This document shows positions 46,901-58,638 of a stretch of 64,000 nt of DNA, piece after piece. The stretch lies in NCBI GenBank assembly GCA_027382625.1, contig JAJKFJ010022211.1, forward strand, positions 108,124-172,123. The letters run 5' to 3'. A program made the position numbers and the translations under genes. The notes below the pieces were generated by a model that had not been told where the DNA came from, ran no database searches, and was given only the letters and a program-made list of their open reading frames with translations. Origin of the DNA: Tetmemena sp. SeJ-2015. Taxonomy: Eukaryota > Ciliophora > Spirotrichea > Sporadotrichida > Oxytrichidae. How positions within the stretch are numbered: position 1 is the first letter of the stretch; every line of letters begins with the position of its first letter.

Positions 46901-48950
46901 CGACCAGTGATCATATGTGCATCATGCTAAAGAGTGTAATTTGTAAATAAAAGGCTCTTGGGATGAGTGATCTTATAAATTTGCTTCTTTATTTAAGTTT
47001 ACAAAGTCATTTCATTGTTCTCGTAAACCCAAATTCTGAAAAAGCCTTTAAAATGTTCGCTATGCTTATTTAAAAGCTTTTGCTCGTATTATATCAGCTT
47101 TTCTTGACTTTAATGATGATCTAAGAATATGGTTAATGGGTCTTTGAATTCAAAAATACTCTGCTCAGCTTAAAATTTTTTATATTTATAAGTTAATTAT
47201 TACTTCACTAACTGATGGTAACTCTTTTTCTTGATTACGAAAACTAAGAAACTTTATTCTTTCAAAAATCTCTTTTCTGATTTCGGCTTCCTTATTCAAA
47301 GAAGGTATTTGAATCCCTTCTAATAAAATATAATCTTTTCTTAATTATTCGCTTGGATGCTTTTCTTCCATTAGACTTTTGATTTATATCAAACTTTGTA
47401 TAAGTCTTGAGCACTTTTCTTTAATCTTTTGGTCACTCATCTTTGAAATTTCATCTTGCTCATAAAAATTAAGAGACATTTTAAATATCTCAAGATCATG
47501 AACGAACTCTTTGATTGCATATAAATCTTCTATGACTTCATCGAGCTGAGATTGAATCTATTTCTTTCTCATCATTTTCAAATTTTAGCACCAGTCATTT
47601 GAAACATCAAATAAATCTTAACTTAAAATTAATAAAACGCACTTTAACTTATCAAGCACGAAGAAATATTATTTGTATTTATTAAGTTAATTATATGTAA
47701 AAATAATTTTAAAAAAATTATAATGAATAACCAAAAGTCAAATTTTTTCTTTAAGCAGAACAATACATTTATTTCTTCTTATTTGGAAGAAATTGCTTGG
47801 AAATATAAGCAAAGTGTGAAAGATAAAAATAAAAGTAAAATATATAGAGATAAATTAATTAAGATATATTTGCTATTGCAGAGAAATATAGAAAGTGGTG
47901 AGCATTTCTTTATCAAGAGATAAATCCAAGAAAATATTTCCATTTTCTAACTTAACTTTAGAGACGAGTCAAGTTACACATTTTAAAAGCTATAAGCTTT
48001 CATTTTCTTCTGAAGATGTAATTCAAAACAATAATTTAGTTTAAACTCATTTTCCTGTAAAAATTATTACTTAAAAAATTGTTTTCGTGCTCCCCCACTT
48101 CATTCAAAGTTGCCAGAATAATCTTATCTACTTTTGTAGAGTCATAGAGCTCCCTATTTAATCTTATTCTAAAAGTCCTTAGTACTGCTTGCAAAGAGAG
48201 TCTAAGTCTTTCCTAAACTTCTGAAATGATTTTGTAGCCGAAATCTCTTCCATTCATTTAGGTTTATATTAAGAAGTTATCCACAAATTGTTAGGTTGCG
48301 CTATTGCCTTTTTTTTTGGTTTTTTTTTGATCCTTCAATACTTTTGCAGATTTTATATAAATAATAATTTAATCAATTTTAATTGAAAAAAGCATTGTCA
48401 AAAAAAAATGAGGTTAGAAAAAGGGGGTTTCTTCTTTATAATACTTACTCTACACATTTTACTTATATTATATATATTACTATCTACTATAACACACTCT
48501 CACTACTATACATACTATATCCATTGTCAAAAATTTAAGTTTTTAGCACTATTCTCTCGAGTCTTTTCAGCCCACATTAAATTTTAAAAATATTTTCAAA
48601 AAAGTTTTTTTTTAAAAGTTTATTTTCACAAAAAATTGCCAAACTTGAAAAAAAAAAAAATTTTCCCAAGCCTTTTTTTATAACTATGACCTTAAGACTC
48701 TCTCAAAGAAATAAAAACTTCTAGGGACAATTTAATATTGTTTGAGAAACTTTATAATTTCAGAGAAATAAAGTGATAGGGCTCATTGACAAAAGATAAT
48801 AATCACTTTAAGATTATCAACATGAATTTCAATTTTTTAGTAATTTTCTACTGGAAATTCTTAAGGAATCACCTCTAGGTCGAGTAAATTTTATATCTGC
48901 TACTTGTTAAGTAGCAGGTAAATGCTGCAATTTTGCTCTTTAGCATGATT
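40930..48950 (-). CDS. PARP-domain gene, copy E, best-preserved family member
   Basis: Minus-strand islands in order. LDLEVIPQEFPVENYQKIEI is near 48,870. NGRDFGYKIISEVQERLRLS has an ATG at 48,257-48,255. RKKQIQSQLDEVIEDLYAIK (ATG at 47,575) is followed by about 130 open codons to about 47,200. IWVYENNEMTLQTQIKKQ and YTLQHDAHMITGRKEVE (47,040-46,740) resemble a WWE domain. SKRVLKRLIFPVEPAVLAKT is near 44,900, ISILLNERKTFKIERDDS near 43,580 and FGGQFLEIQGGVWG near 42,420. The PARP fold spans about 41,350-40,945, with FLFHGTRAVEPQKIIESEYG, FDFRQSNDNCYYGNGAYFAK, QLFLALVATGDAAQIY and ECLQQEFFVIYDHYRAYPGY. The triad is His-Tyr-Phe, suggesting mono-ADP-ribosylation at most. The likely role is ADP-ribose signalling, but the substrate is unknown. 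No clear stop after YLITF, so the 3' end is approximate. Confidence 0.72.
42888..43440. mobile_element. GC-rich 521-bp insertion with 16-bp target duplication
   Basis: ATTAACTTCTTCACCA occurs at 42,888-42,903 and 43,425-43,440. Copy C lacks the intervening DNA. The insert is GC-rich and ends in ATT repeats, typical of target-primed retroposition. It contains strong hairpins: CGACCGG with CCGGTCG (42,936-42,958), GGTGAGTGG with CCACTCACC (43,089-43,109, 3-base loop), and TCCGGT with ACCGGA (43,208-43,227) followed directly by eight T (43,228-43,235), which resembles a Pol III termination signal. The short frame from 43,032 is not obviously protein. It is a SINE or truncated LINE candidate. Confidence 0.65.
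43297..43391 (+). promoter_or_regulatory. Promoter-like cluster: CACGTG, TGCGTCA x2, TGACGTCA, TATTTAA
   Basis: CACGTG 43,297-43,302, TGCGTCA 43,335-43,341 and 43,348-43,354, TGACGTCA 43,367-43,374 and TATTTAA 43,385-43,391 lie in the 3' part of the GC-rich insertion. The sites are seen; promoter function is inference. Confidence 0.4.
45500..45730 (-). CDS. Coding island inside copy E, unrelated to PARP family
   Basis: On the minus strand a frame gives EITYAGYGSHQIQLHRW, then after a TGA MKREGGPLPLKLFDPRRLAY and INQALQRVLGDRAATRTNTE. Base composition and amino-acid pattern are clearly coding and differ from the AT-rich surroundings. I do not recognise the protein. It occupies the same inter-island gap that holds a different unrelated island in copy C. 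It may be a nested germline segment of another gene or cargo of an insertion. Confidence 0.5.
46255..46480 (+). promoter_or_regulatory. GC-richer block with CACGTG, TGACGTCA, TGACGCA and TATTTAA
   Basis: CACGTG 46,337-46,342, TGACGTCA 46,351-46,358, TGACGCA 46,371-46,377 and TATTTAA 46,414-46,420. The same motif set occurs in the insertion at 43.3 kb with different spacing. No matching block was found in copy C, so this too may be inserted DNA. No gene follows in a convincing frame. Confidence 0.35.
48393..48533. mobile_element. Possible 117-bp insertion with 12-bp direct repeats
   Basis: CATTGTCAAAAA occurs at 48,393-48,404 and 48,522-48,533. The intervening DNA is a low-complexity TA/CT-rich tract with no counterpart recognised in copy C. 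The size resembles the 21.6 and 22.7 kb insertions. Confidence 0.4.
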
Positions 48951-48959
48951 TTTAGGAAA

Positions 48960-50400
48960 ACTTTTAACTTTAACTATTTATTAATTTTCTAATTATTATT
49001 TTACTTATTTAAACTTTGGAGATAAATTGAAAGTGTAAATTATAATTCCGCAATCTACTTAATCTTTTAAAGTTCACCTATGTTTAGGGCAAATTCAAAA
49101 TTAGAGTATAAAATTTCATTAAAATAAAAAACTTTGCATTTATAATTCATTAAGAGTTAAAAATCTATAGATATATTTATTGAATATTGATGATGAATCT
49201 AATATAACAAGTGAATGAGATATTAGCAAATATTATATATTAGAGAGCATTTTTATTGTTCAATTGAAAATTTAGAACGTAAATATTTCTCATAAATTAG
49301 AGAGATTAGCATGATCTGAATTTATTTTCATAATAAAAAGTTTTCTTGACAACTTTCGCTTATTTAATAAGTTATATAAAATTATCCTTAAAATAGCAAG
49401 CAATAATTACTGTTAGAGAGTAAATAGATAGCATAGAAGTTTTTAAAGGCTTGGTTAAAGGGGAGTAATATAATTCTAAATCTTATCATTAAAATTAATA
49501 ATTTCAATAATGCTTTCATACTCTCTTATATCTTGTCACCTATTACATCAGTAATATATTAGTTTCTATAAAAATTACATTACCAGTTATTATTTATTTG
49601 TGAAAATAGATATCCTTTCTTAAAAATACTTTGTAGACAAATTTAATTTAAATAGAAATAGCAATTATTTTCTATTTTTATTAATAAATTTAACTCCTAA
49701 TTGAATCGGAATATATTAATTTTTATCTGAATTACTTGCTACCTACTGCTAAATTTGAAAAAATTAATTACTATAAATGATACATTTTTAAAAAAGGGTT
49801 AAATATTCCTATATATCAAATTTAAGGGAGCCTGTGATATTAAAATTTAATATTACATTTTTCCAAAAAGTAAATAAAATTAAAAGGATGCCAAGAAATA
49901 AATCACATTTAATATTTCAATTGATTGCCAATCATATTTTAATTGTTAATAAAAAGCCATGATCATTCAGAATTAATTTAAAATCATATTTAAATAACTG
50001 TTTAAAAAGTTCTTGCTTTGATAAATCTAAAGGTAAATGTGTTTATAAAGCTTAGTTGAAGAAAAGTTGTATCTATGTCACTGAAGGGAAGCTTGTTATG
50101 AAGATCCATTTTAACTTGATATTTTCTGTTGTAAAAGAATAAAATAGTTTTAAAAAATATTCTTGAGCTGTTTTGTAATTAGGTTGAAAAAAAGGACTAT
50201 AATGCAAAAAGGAAAAAAAAACTATAAATATAACTTCAATTTATTAAAAAACTTAAATTCCTCTACTTATTGAGTTTTGCACTTCTATGGTGAAAAATTA
50301 TAGAATTTGAATATTTATTTAGCGTATAATTAGTAAAGCAACTTGTATATTGGAAAACACTTTAATATCTTGAATGTCTAATATTATTTTCTCATCATAA
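48960..50400. other. AT-rich spacer upstream of copy E
   Basis: No gene seen. The left part aligns in patches with 29,470-31,620. From about 50,200 it matches the 3' flanks of copies A and G. Confidence 0.5.
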
Positions 50401-50424
50401 AATTCTTTCACACTTAAGTATTTA

Positions 50425-50590
50425 GATAGCCTGGATAGGCTCTGAAGTGCTCATAAATTACAAAGAAATTTGGGTCTTTACACTCCACAAATGTATCTCT
50501 CAGTTTACCTTTCAAATTTAATCTCTATTTAAAATAAACCATGCTTTAAAGGAAGAAGCTTCATGTCTTTATTTGAATTCATAATTAATT
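50425..50590 (-). pseudogene. PARP-domain C-terminal fragment, copy F
   Basis: The minus strand encodes FVECKDPNFFVIYEHFRAYP and GY, nearly identical to copies A and G, but the preceding YDS of the family is degenerate (RDTF). The homology stops at about 50,590, where unrelated plus-strand coding DNA begins. Only about 50 codons of the gene remain. Confidence 0.7.
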
Positions 50591-50629
50591 TTTAATTTTA
50601 AAATTTTTATTTAAAAAATTAGCTGACTA

Positions 50630-51960
50630 CTTGCCCCCAAAAGAGTGGAGCTTCGCCCAGTTGTTTGAGATTGAGAGTGGATTCGCGCAACAAGAGAACA
50701 AAGACAGAGCAAGTGACATTTTCTCAACTAGCTGAACTGGGAAGAAGCCTCGGAAAAAAAAAGGGGGAGTGTTTCAAAGAGTAAAGACAATTTTGGAAGG
50801 AGACATGTCAAATGTGTTGAAAGGGGTTCTTAGAGAGTGGAGCAGAGAGAATCAGAGGAGGAGAGAAAAGAGACTAGAGTCAAAAAGATAGAGTCCTCAA
50901 CTTTTTAGAGAGAAAAAAGGAACTTGCAGTGACCAGCTCTTAGAACCCCTCAGCTCAACTAGGACAGCTCCCCAGACTTAGTTCACTACCCTGAAATCAC
51001 CGAGAGAACCAAAACGTTGAGCATGAGAAAAAGTTCGTCATTGAAGCTAGACTCGAGCAGAAAGGTTCCAGAGTGGGGTTTAAAAACTCCAAGGGTCACT
51101 CTACTAGTTCCCCCGCTGAAGTGAAAATAAAAGCACTGCCCTGAAATTATGCAAGCTGAGGTACAGCGCCCTTGAGATGAGAAAAGCTCTGCCACTTAGT
51201 TCCTCTCGACTTCATTTGTCAGTGACAGTCCAAACAGCGCAGCGTAAGTAAGTTGAGAGTTGATTGAAAGTAAGTAGGAGGAGAGTCAAGGTAAAGAAAG
51301 ATGAAAAGTGCAACACTTTTCAGATCTATCGACAGCTAAGATTGAACGGGCAGAGTTTTGGGTAGCAGGGCATAAATGCGTGAGCTCTCAATACGTAAGA
51401 GTGAGACAAGTAGCAGTAGTTCTCTCTGAGCTTCTTGCTGCTATCACCCAAAGAAAATAGGAGCAGCTAGAATAGAAAGGAGTTCAATGCTTCTCTTTGA
51501 GAATTCACTAAAAGACTCTAAAGAGCATTCGATGAGAGAGTTTTTGCACAAGAAGATTTTTCTACTTAGGGACAATGCAGTCTTCACCTTCTCAGAGGTA
51601 TTTGAAAAGCAAAGCGTTTAAAAATTTAGTCTCTTAAACGCAGAGTATCACCTGGCTCAATCCTATCGAACACTCTTTCTATTTGGAAGCTGCAGCTTCG
51701 CTCAGGAAGATGTAAATGGACCCCCTTAATCTACAGAGAGAATTAGTCTCGTTTGGGGCCCGAGGTCCCTTAAAATGACTGCAAGCGTGTCAGCAAGCTG
51801 TGGGTGCTATTAAGTTGGCCCCAACAATATTCCTTGTTAAACAGGAAAAGTAAATCAGAAGAAATTTTTAAATAGCGATCTTCCCTTGCATTTGTCAATT
51901 CATTTTAAAAAATTTTTTTAATACCTATTTTATTATGAGTCATTTTTTTTTACCAGATGG
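50630..51960 (+). CDS. Unrecognised plus-strand gene islands between PARP copies F and G
   Basis: A 1.3-kb stretch of near-balanced base composition with several coding-like plus frames under the reassigned code. These include PPKEWSFAQLFEIESGFAQQ (about 50,635-50,720), TEQVTFSQLAELGRSLGKKK passing after an A-run into VFQRVKTILEGDMSNVLKGV and LREWSRENQRRREKRLESKR (to about 51,020), KIERAEFWVAGHKCVSSQYV (about 51,340-51,530), and MREFLHKKIFLLRDNAVFTF leading to YHLAQSYRTLFLFGSCSFAQ (about 51,530-51,830). Frame changes occur at homopolymers and TGA codons. No known domain is recognised. Orientation is opposite to the PARP array, so this is probably a different gene whose germline segments lie inside the duplicated block. 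The minus-strand frame at 50,986-51,195 is treated as a shadow. Confidence 0.5.
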
Positions 51961-52164
51961 GCATAATTTACCGAGCGAGTTATTTTATCTTACTATATCT
52001 AAATTTCTATCTCAGTCAAAAAACAAATTTCCACTGGATTTTCACTATCGGGGTCCTTTGAAAAAATTCTAATTTATTTCACTTTTAAATAACCCTGATT
52101 TTACAATAATTAACAAACTTATTTAATTTTTTTCATATTATAGATTTTTAATGTTTGATATGAT

Positions 52165-52520
52165 TTAAAAAAATTTAAACAATTTAGTGACCCAGAAATA
52201 GTATAGAAATTTAATGTATGACCCCGAAAAGACTTTATTTAGGGAAATGCCTTTGGGGAAATTATTGTTGCAGACTTCTAGAGAGCCTGGGAAAATGGAG
52301 ATATTTTTTTCAGGTTTTGTTTTTGGGAAAAGACTCTTTTTCCCTTCTTGATAGTCTAGCTGTAATTGTGAAGTTGGTCTGTTTAGACAACAGAAAACCA
52401 AGCAGGGATGGAGAACTTCACTATCTTTCAAGACTTTGCTTCACAATCTTCTTTCCTATTGAAATTATCTCTTTAACATGATTTTAGTCTTCTAAGTCTC
52501 AAAGCAGAGATGCACAGTCT
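52165..52520 (-). CDS. Possible coding island, minus strand, unrecognised
   Basis: The minus strand is open from about 52,520 to 52,165 with TAA/TAG read as Gln, including KIMLKRQFQQERRLQSKVLK and SLFPKTKPEKNISIFPGSLE. The plus strand is also open (52,218-52,481), so strand assignment is uncertain. No family resemblance seen. Confidence 0.3.
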
Positions 52521-52749
52521 GGCAACTCCTGATTCTGGGTTTGAGTAGTCTTTAAAATAGAATTTTGAGAAAAAATATATGCAGATATTTTATTCAAACT
52601 TTTTTAATCTTACAACTATTATCATGCTCCTCAATAGTTCTATAAGCTTCAGTATGCTCTCAAACTTTGAATGACTTGAGTATTTTGTGATGAAGAGAGT
52701 ACAGTCTTGCTCAAGAGATATTTAAATATTTTTATTATATTGTTTTAAT

Positions 52750-53060
52750 TTAAATAGAGTGAGCGCGAGCAGAGAGCAACAGTCGAAAACTCTGAAACAT
52801 AAGGAGTCTCAACTTCAAAATACGTTGAGATAGGAGCCCAAAGTTAAAAAGCACCAAAATTTTTCGCAATCTTAGTAGGTCTGAGATATTCTGTATGGAG
52901 AGTCTACTTAGATTTAAGAGTTCAAAAGGAGAAAGGGACTTCACCACAAATAGAAGAAAGAGCTACTCAAATGCTCTTGGACCAACATTTCTAATCTAAT
53001 TCTCTAGTCCTGAGAGAATAGTCTGTTATGTCGCAGTCAGCTTAAAAACTAATTATATAT
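52750..53060 (+). CDS. Coding island, plus strand, unrecognised
   Basis: With TAA/TAG=Gln the plus strand reads REQRATVENSETQGVSTSKY, then IGAQSQKAPKFFAILVGLRY and QIEERATQMLLDQHFQSNS without a TGA. It is hydrophilic with one short hydrophobic patch. It may belong to the same gene as the islands at 50.6-52.0 kb. The opposite minus ATG frame at 52,750-52,947 looks less protein-like. Confidence 0.45.
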
Positions 53061-53705
53061 GCAAACTGAATTCTATTAGATAAATAAAAAAATTAATTAA
53101 AATAAAAAGAATATTTTTAAATATTTAGCTAAAAATAAAATTATTATTTAATAAGTAAGTATATTCCAAATATGATATACATATCTTAATTTACTTAGTT
53201 TTGACTTAAAGATCAAAATTGAGGGAGTAAATTAAGAATGTATATAATTTAAAAATAAATCAATATAAATATATCTATAGATATAGATATATATACTAAA
53301 CTTAGTTGTCTGAAAAGTCATATCTTAGAATATGAAAGGAAAGATGATAATGGTCTTATGAGGAAGTGAAGTGCTTGTATTGTTGCTCATGTTGATTAGT
53401 ATGTTCTTTTTCAAATTTGGAGATGAGATTATCTGATGTTGAAAAAGTTTGTATTTGGTTTTAGATGAAAAAGGGACTTCTGTGCTCAAAGGAACTCTTA
53501 AAGTAACTTTAATTGATTATAAAACTTAAACTTCTCTACTTTTTGAGTTTTTCTATTCTAAATTATTTAAAAGTGTCCTTCATTTTTATAGGAAGAGAAA
53601 ATTGAAATGTGAATTGAAATTATTTGAATGATAATACTAGAATACTATAGGAAAAATTTGAATATCTTTCTTAAATCGTCATATTTAAATGACTTTAGAA
53701 CTCTC

Positions 53706-56700
53706 TCATAAAATTTCATAAGTTATAAGATAGCCTGGATAGGCTCTAAAGTGTTCATAAATCACAAAGAAATTTGGATCTTTACATTCCACAGAATCGT
53801 ATCTCTCAGTCTGACCTTTCAAATTTTATCTCTATTTAAATTAACCTTGCTTTAAAGGAGGAAGCTTCATGTCTTTATTTGTATTCATAAATAATTTTTA
53901 GATTCTTAAATTTATCAATAAATATTTATGATTGAGCTATATCGATTCTCCAGTTACAACAAGAGCCAAAAACATTTGAAGTTTACCGTCGCGAGTTTTG
54001 GATGCATAATCATGAGAATAATTTGAAGTTTTAGCAAAGTATGACCCTGTCCCATACAAGCATGTCTCTTTAGAAAATCTAAAGTCAAATCCAATTAAAT
54101 AATGATCTATTTCTATTTTGATATTCCATGCTGAGATTAGAAGATCTGCTCTGGCTAGACTGTTCTAGTACCGTGGAAAAGGAATTTCAACATAAACTTT
54201 AGCTAAAGTTGAATATTATTTTGTTATTATAATTTAATTTATCTGAGTATTTTTTCAGCGGGTATTTATTGAAGGTCTCTTAGAGAATTTAGTCGAACTG
54301 TAAAAAAATATAAATAACTTATTGAATAGGGTTGAAATGAAGATCTGCTCAATCTTTATGATCTTTGCTGTAGGTTTATTCAAATTTGACTTTGAAGAAG
54401 CAGAAGAGGCAGCCATAAATGAAGCTCTATTCTTCATAAATCTTCATAGATCTTGATTAATATATTTAATTACTATATTATCAAAATAATAACAGCCTTT
54501 AGGCTGAATATGTTTACTTTAATATTATAATTTTATTTTTAAATGAAAAATAGATAAATTAAAAAGCTCCCAAAGCTCTAGAGCCTTCTTCAAATGTTTC
54601 TGTAAATCTGTTTTTGACAAAGATGTAATCTGGATCAGATGAATTTAGTATCTTAATCTTGATTTACGCAGTTTTCTCAGGCATCTTCTCTATTTCGTCA
54701 CTGAAATATTTACATAAGTAAGAGTAAAACATATTCAAATAGTTATTAACAATTTATAAACCATAAAAGATTTTAATTCATTTTTAGGATCCTAATTTCA
54801 ACGTATAGACTATCTATAATTTAAAGTGATTAAATACAAAGTATAATACAACTAATTATAAAATTATTAAGCAATGAATAAAATATTATGAACGAACTAA
54901 ATGTTTAAAAAGATATATAAATAGCTAATAAACTTAAAAAGAATATCATCTAAAAAAGAGATTAAAGATAATTATTCTTTCTAGTAAAATTTATTGAAAG
55001 TTGAGAGAAAGTTGAAGAATTGAACTTGTTGTTGCGGTTGAGAGTGTGCTATCTAGCACCTTTGAATTGTGAAGTAGAGTCCAGTTTCTGACTTTTTGTC
55101 CACTACAAAAGCTTCATTAATATTTTTTTAGTTGAACGCAATATGAAAGCGTCCTCTGTTCATTGAAAACTATTCTATCGAAGTAGTTGATTAAAGCAAT
55201 AATTTATTTTGCTTTGATAAAATGATGGATTCAAGTTCTTGAGAAGTTTCCAATAATCCTCAACTCCTGCTTGATCAAAGTCTTCATCAAACTTCTGAAG
55301 AAAAAGTCAAATTTAAATTTTAATCTTATAATGAAGATCATTTTACTTCAGAACTTGAGGGTCCTTGATCTCCCAAGTCTTATTTTATGATACAGATTTA
55401 ACCTTGATAGCTTAAATGGTAGGTAAGTGAAGCCGACACACTTGTCTGCCTAAGCCTGTGACATCGTTGGTGATGAAGTAATTAAAAATATTGATATAAT
55501 CAATTAGAAGTATCTGCCTTCAAGCTTCTCGTCAAATATGATAGAGTACTTATCCTCTCCAAAAGATAAATAAAGTCACTTTCACACTTTACTACACCTT
55601 AGGATTTTTCTCAAACTTTTCGAACTCTCTCTAAATCAGAATCTGTAGATCAACTTTAAACAACACACATTAATTTTAATTAACTGGGAAAGCTCTATAT
55701 GTGTTAATAAAACTGGAAATTGTGATAATTTAATATGGAACGTCCATGATTTTGACAAATAGATTCTCTAGAACCTAGACTTCAAACTCTCCAAACTTCT
55801 CGCATATTCCTTCTTAAAAGACGACTCTTTTGATAAAGTCTGAGTCTCTCTCATCTGGAAAATCTAAGTAGGTTTTGGTGTTCATCTGTTGCTCTCCCTT
55901 TCTTTCTTCTTTACTCTTCAAATCCTAGAAGGAAGAGAAAGCTTGGCTATTTTCGAAGACCCAAATAGGGATTAAGTATTTCTGTTGTTGATCAATGATT
56001 TTTTTGATATCTAGTCTTGCTAGAACTGGTACAGAAAGAAGTAAAGTGTCAATATCATTGTTTGCTCTTTACAAAATGGATTAGTGCTTAACCACTTCTA
56101 CTATTTGATATTTTTCTTAGATGGATTAAATGGCTTAAGGCGTTTGCGCATCTTAAATCTAGATAGTATTAAGCTTTCCAACTAACTCTTAGATACTGCT
56201 TTCTCCAACTTATTACTAAATTTAAATAATTAATTAAATTATAAACATCAATGATTTAATCACAAAGATTATTAAAACGAGTTTAAATAGTTTATGACAG
56301 AAACATTATTGCATTTGCTTGTGATTATTATCTAAAAATTAAATATTTTGTCTTAAAAGTATGAAAGACTTTATGGATTAAAAAGTTATTGCATTTTTAT
56401 TGAGCTATAATTTATTTTTGACAATAATAAGAGAAAGAATGTATATAAATATTTATCTTGATGCTTCAGCGCTCCCTCTATACTCTTATATAAAAGAAAA
56501 TATTTTGGTATTATAGGTCAAATACAAATTGTTTATCGTGAATGAACATGTTTCAAAATACAAAAATAATAGACTTTAAGGAGCGACTTAGTATTTGCGA
56601 TGTAAATTCTATATTTCTATAAATAATTGGCTGGAGTGTTTTCATATCTCTCAATATTATTTGCAGTATTTATAAATCTGAGAGCATCTTTCTTCTGCCT

Positions 56701-57660
56701 TTCTTAAATACTTTCCTAAAATTTGAGTTAATTCGTGAAATAGCACTTACTTTCATATCAGAAGAAAAGTTTATTACTTAAATGACTGAGAGATTTCATT
56801 GTTTTAGAGAGTAAATAGTTTCTTTCTCGAAACACATCTGAGGGAATATAGTCCATTGCAAATGCGCCTCTTATTTGAAAATCTATTTAAATTAAATTAG
56901 ACCATTTGTTTGGTGAAGTTAAGAGCTAAACATATAGCAAATAGGCAAAATAATAATATCCTAAAAAAGTTTACCTACATTTAGGGCCAGTCATGAGATT
57001 ACACTTTTCTTTGGTTAGGGATTAGTAGTAAGTAGATTGAATTGCATCTTTCCTCCTTCATTTTATTTTACAAATGCTTATTAATTAATTAAATAATACA
57101 GTGTTATTCAGTTGTCCTTGCTATCATTATGAGTTAATTAGAAATGTTATTTCCTTGATCAACAATTCGTATTTTACCTATATAATATAATGAATAAAAT
57201 GAATATATTTTGTCTTGACAAAGAAATGTAGCTCCTTTAACAGAACTAGATATTCAGCCTGCCTTATGAGTTCTCTTCTACTCTGGAAAAACTTCTTAAG
57301 ATCTGGTTCTTAAGATTGCATTAAAAGATTCATTATAAATTTAAACTGCGTTATAAAGATTGCACAAATTGGGAAAGTGTTTGGTGAAGATTTTCCAGCT
57401 GAAGTGATTAGAAATTTTGGGCTAATTGAGGATCGAGTCCTGATTGAGTTATGGTGAATTTGAGCCTAAGTGTGCTCAATTCTTTCAAATTATCAGCAGA
57501 GAGATAGTAGTCTCTCTCAAAGTGGCTGCTTGCAATGAGCATCAACTTTTGCCTCATATCATTGATGAACTGATCAACAAAAGTAGTTCCATGTTAGGCT
57601 AACAACTTTTCAAGTTCCTCCACAAGTTTAATTTATATATCTGTCAGAAAAATTATAATT
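53706..57660 (-). CDS. PARP-domain gene, copy G (paralogue of A)
   Basis: Minus-strand islands in order. LTDIQIKLVEELEKLLAQHG, FVDQFINDMRQKLMLIASSH and ERDYYLSADNLKELSTLRLK form one continuous open stretch (57,640-57,360) that is better preserved than in A. DIDTLLLSVPVLARLDIKK and PIWVFENSQAFSSFQDLK lie at about 56,070-55,920. Middle islands run to about 54,580, then the PARP fold with FLFHGTRTVQPEQIF (near 54,170), the GTGSYFAK-type Tyr motif, and a YEHFRAYPGYLITY ending before TGA 53,708-53,706. Paired conservation of amino acids with A across these islands, while the AT-rich gaps diverge, shows that the islands were under coding constraint. A roughly 600-bp stretch at 56,520-57,190 is longer than the matching gap in A and is unexplained. 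No ubiquitin-like segment was found upstream of G. Confidence 0.68.
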
Positions 57661-57664
57661 ATAC

Positions 57665-58060
57665 AAAATTTGAAGCAAAAATAAATACAAATTTAATTTT
57701 ATATAAAATATATACAAATAATAGATAACCTTGATGCACTTTTAAATCAATAGTTTTATTGATATAAACATCTCCTTATAAATTTTATTTTACAAATTAA
57801 ACCAAAAAAAAAATTTTTTAATGAAATTTTAAAAATTGAATTATCTTTTACAATATAATTTTTTAATTAGTTCCCTTACATTTTATTTTCATTAAAAATC
57901 TGAATTTTTTAACATTTTAAATTTAAATTTTTTATAATAAATTATTTTGTCAGATTTATAGAGAGTGTATCCTTTTAGAAATGAAAAAAAAAGGGAAAAA
58001 AAAAAATTTTAAATTTTTTTCTAAAAAATTTAGTTAAAAAAAATTTTTGTAAAGCATAAA
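57665..58060. other. AT-rich spacer between G and H
   Basis: No gene. It includes near-pure A/T homopolymer tracts at 57,790-58,040. At about 58,045 the sequence joins DNA matching copy D's 3' flank (32,872 onward) without a TBE end. Confidence 0.5.
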
Positions 58061-58380
58061 TAAGAAAAAGTTAAATGATTTAAAAGAAAATTAAATATAG
58101 ACTTTATGGATTAATTGCAGTCTACTTTTGATTAAGCTTTCATGAATCTAATTTAATAGTGAGAAGAAAGGCAGGGTAGGCTTTGTAGTGCTCAAAGATT
58201 CTATACAATTTCCTTCTAAAGAGATAGATTGAATCGTATTGAATGCCTTTTTCTTCATTTGAGAAGCGAGGTAATTTTTCATTTTTTTGAAAGGGGGGAT
58301 TGTAATATTTAATCCAAGATGGTGGGGTTTATTTAACCCTTTTACTATATTAATTTATATTTAAATTAAAATTTTAATTT

Positions 58381-58493
58381 TTAGTAGTAGTAGTTAGTAG
58401 TAGAAGAGAATTAGTAAGTATAGTAGTAGTAGTAGTAGTTAAGTAGTAGTAGTAGTATAGTAGTAGAAAGTAGTAGTAGTAGTAGTGTAGAGT
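58381..58493 (+). repeat. Imperfect (TAG)n microsatellite
   Basis: About 110 bp of TAG units with occasional extra bases, directly left of the GC-rich core. Confidence 0.9.
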
Positions 58494-58638
58494 GATTTAC
58501 GACACTTAGGTTTCTGCACATTAAGGATTTGTTTGGGCTGGCTGGTTAAAATATTTAATACTTAATATCCGTAATCAAAGTATATGGCCCCCCCGAAAGC
58601 AAATCCCCCCCTGTATCCCCCGCTAGACTGCCTGATTC

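Noticed and set aside
47723..47923. Plus-strand 66-residue ATG frame
   Set aside because: Lys/Asn/Ile-rich product of AT-rich DNA with no counterpart at the matching position in copy C.
58381..58493. (TAG)n array as telomere or CRISPR
   Set aside because: It is a plain trinucleotide microsatellite; there are no G4T4 units and no spacer/repeat structure.
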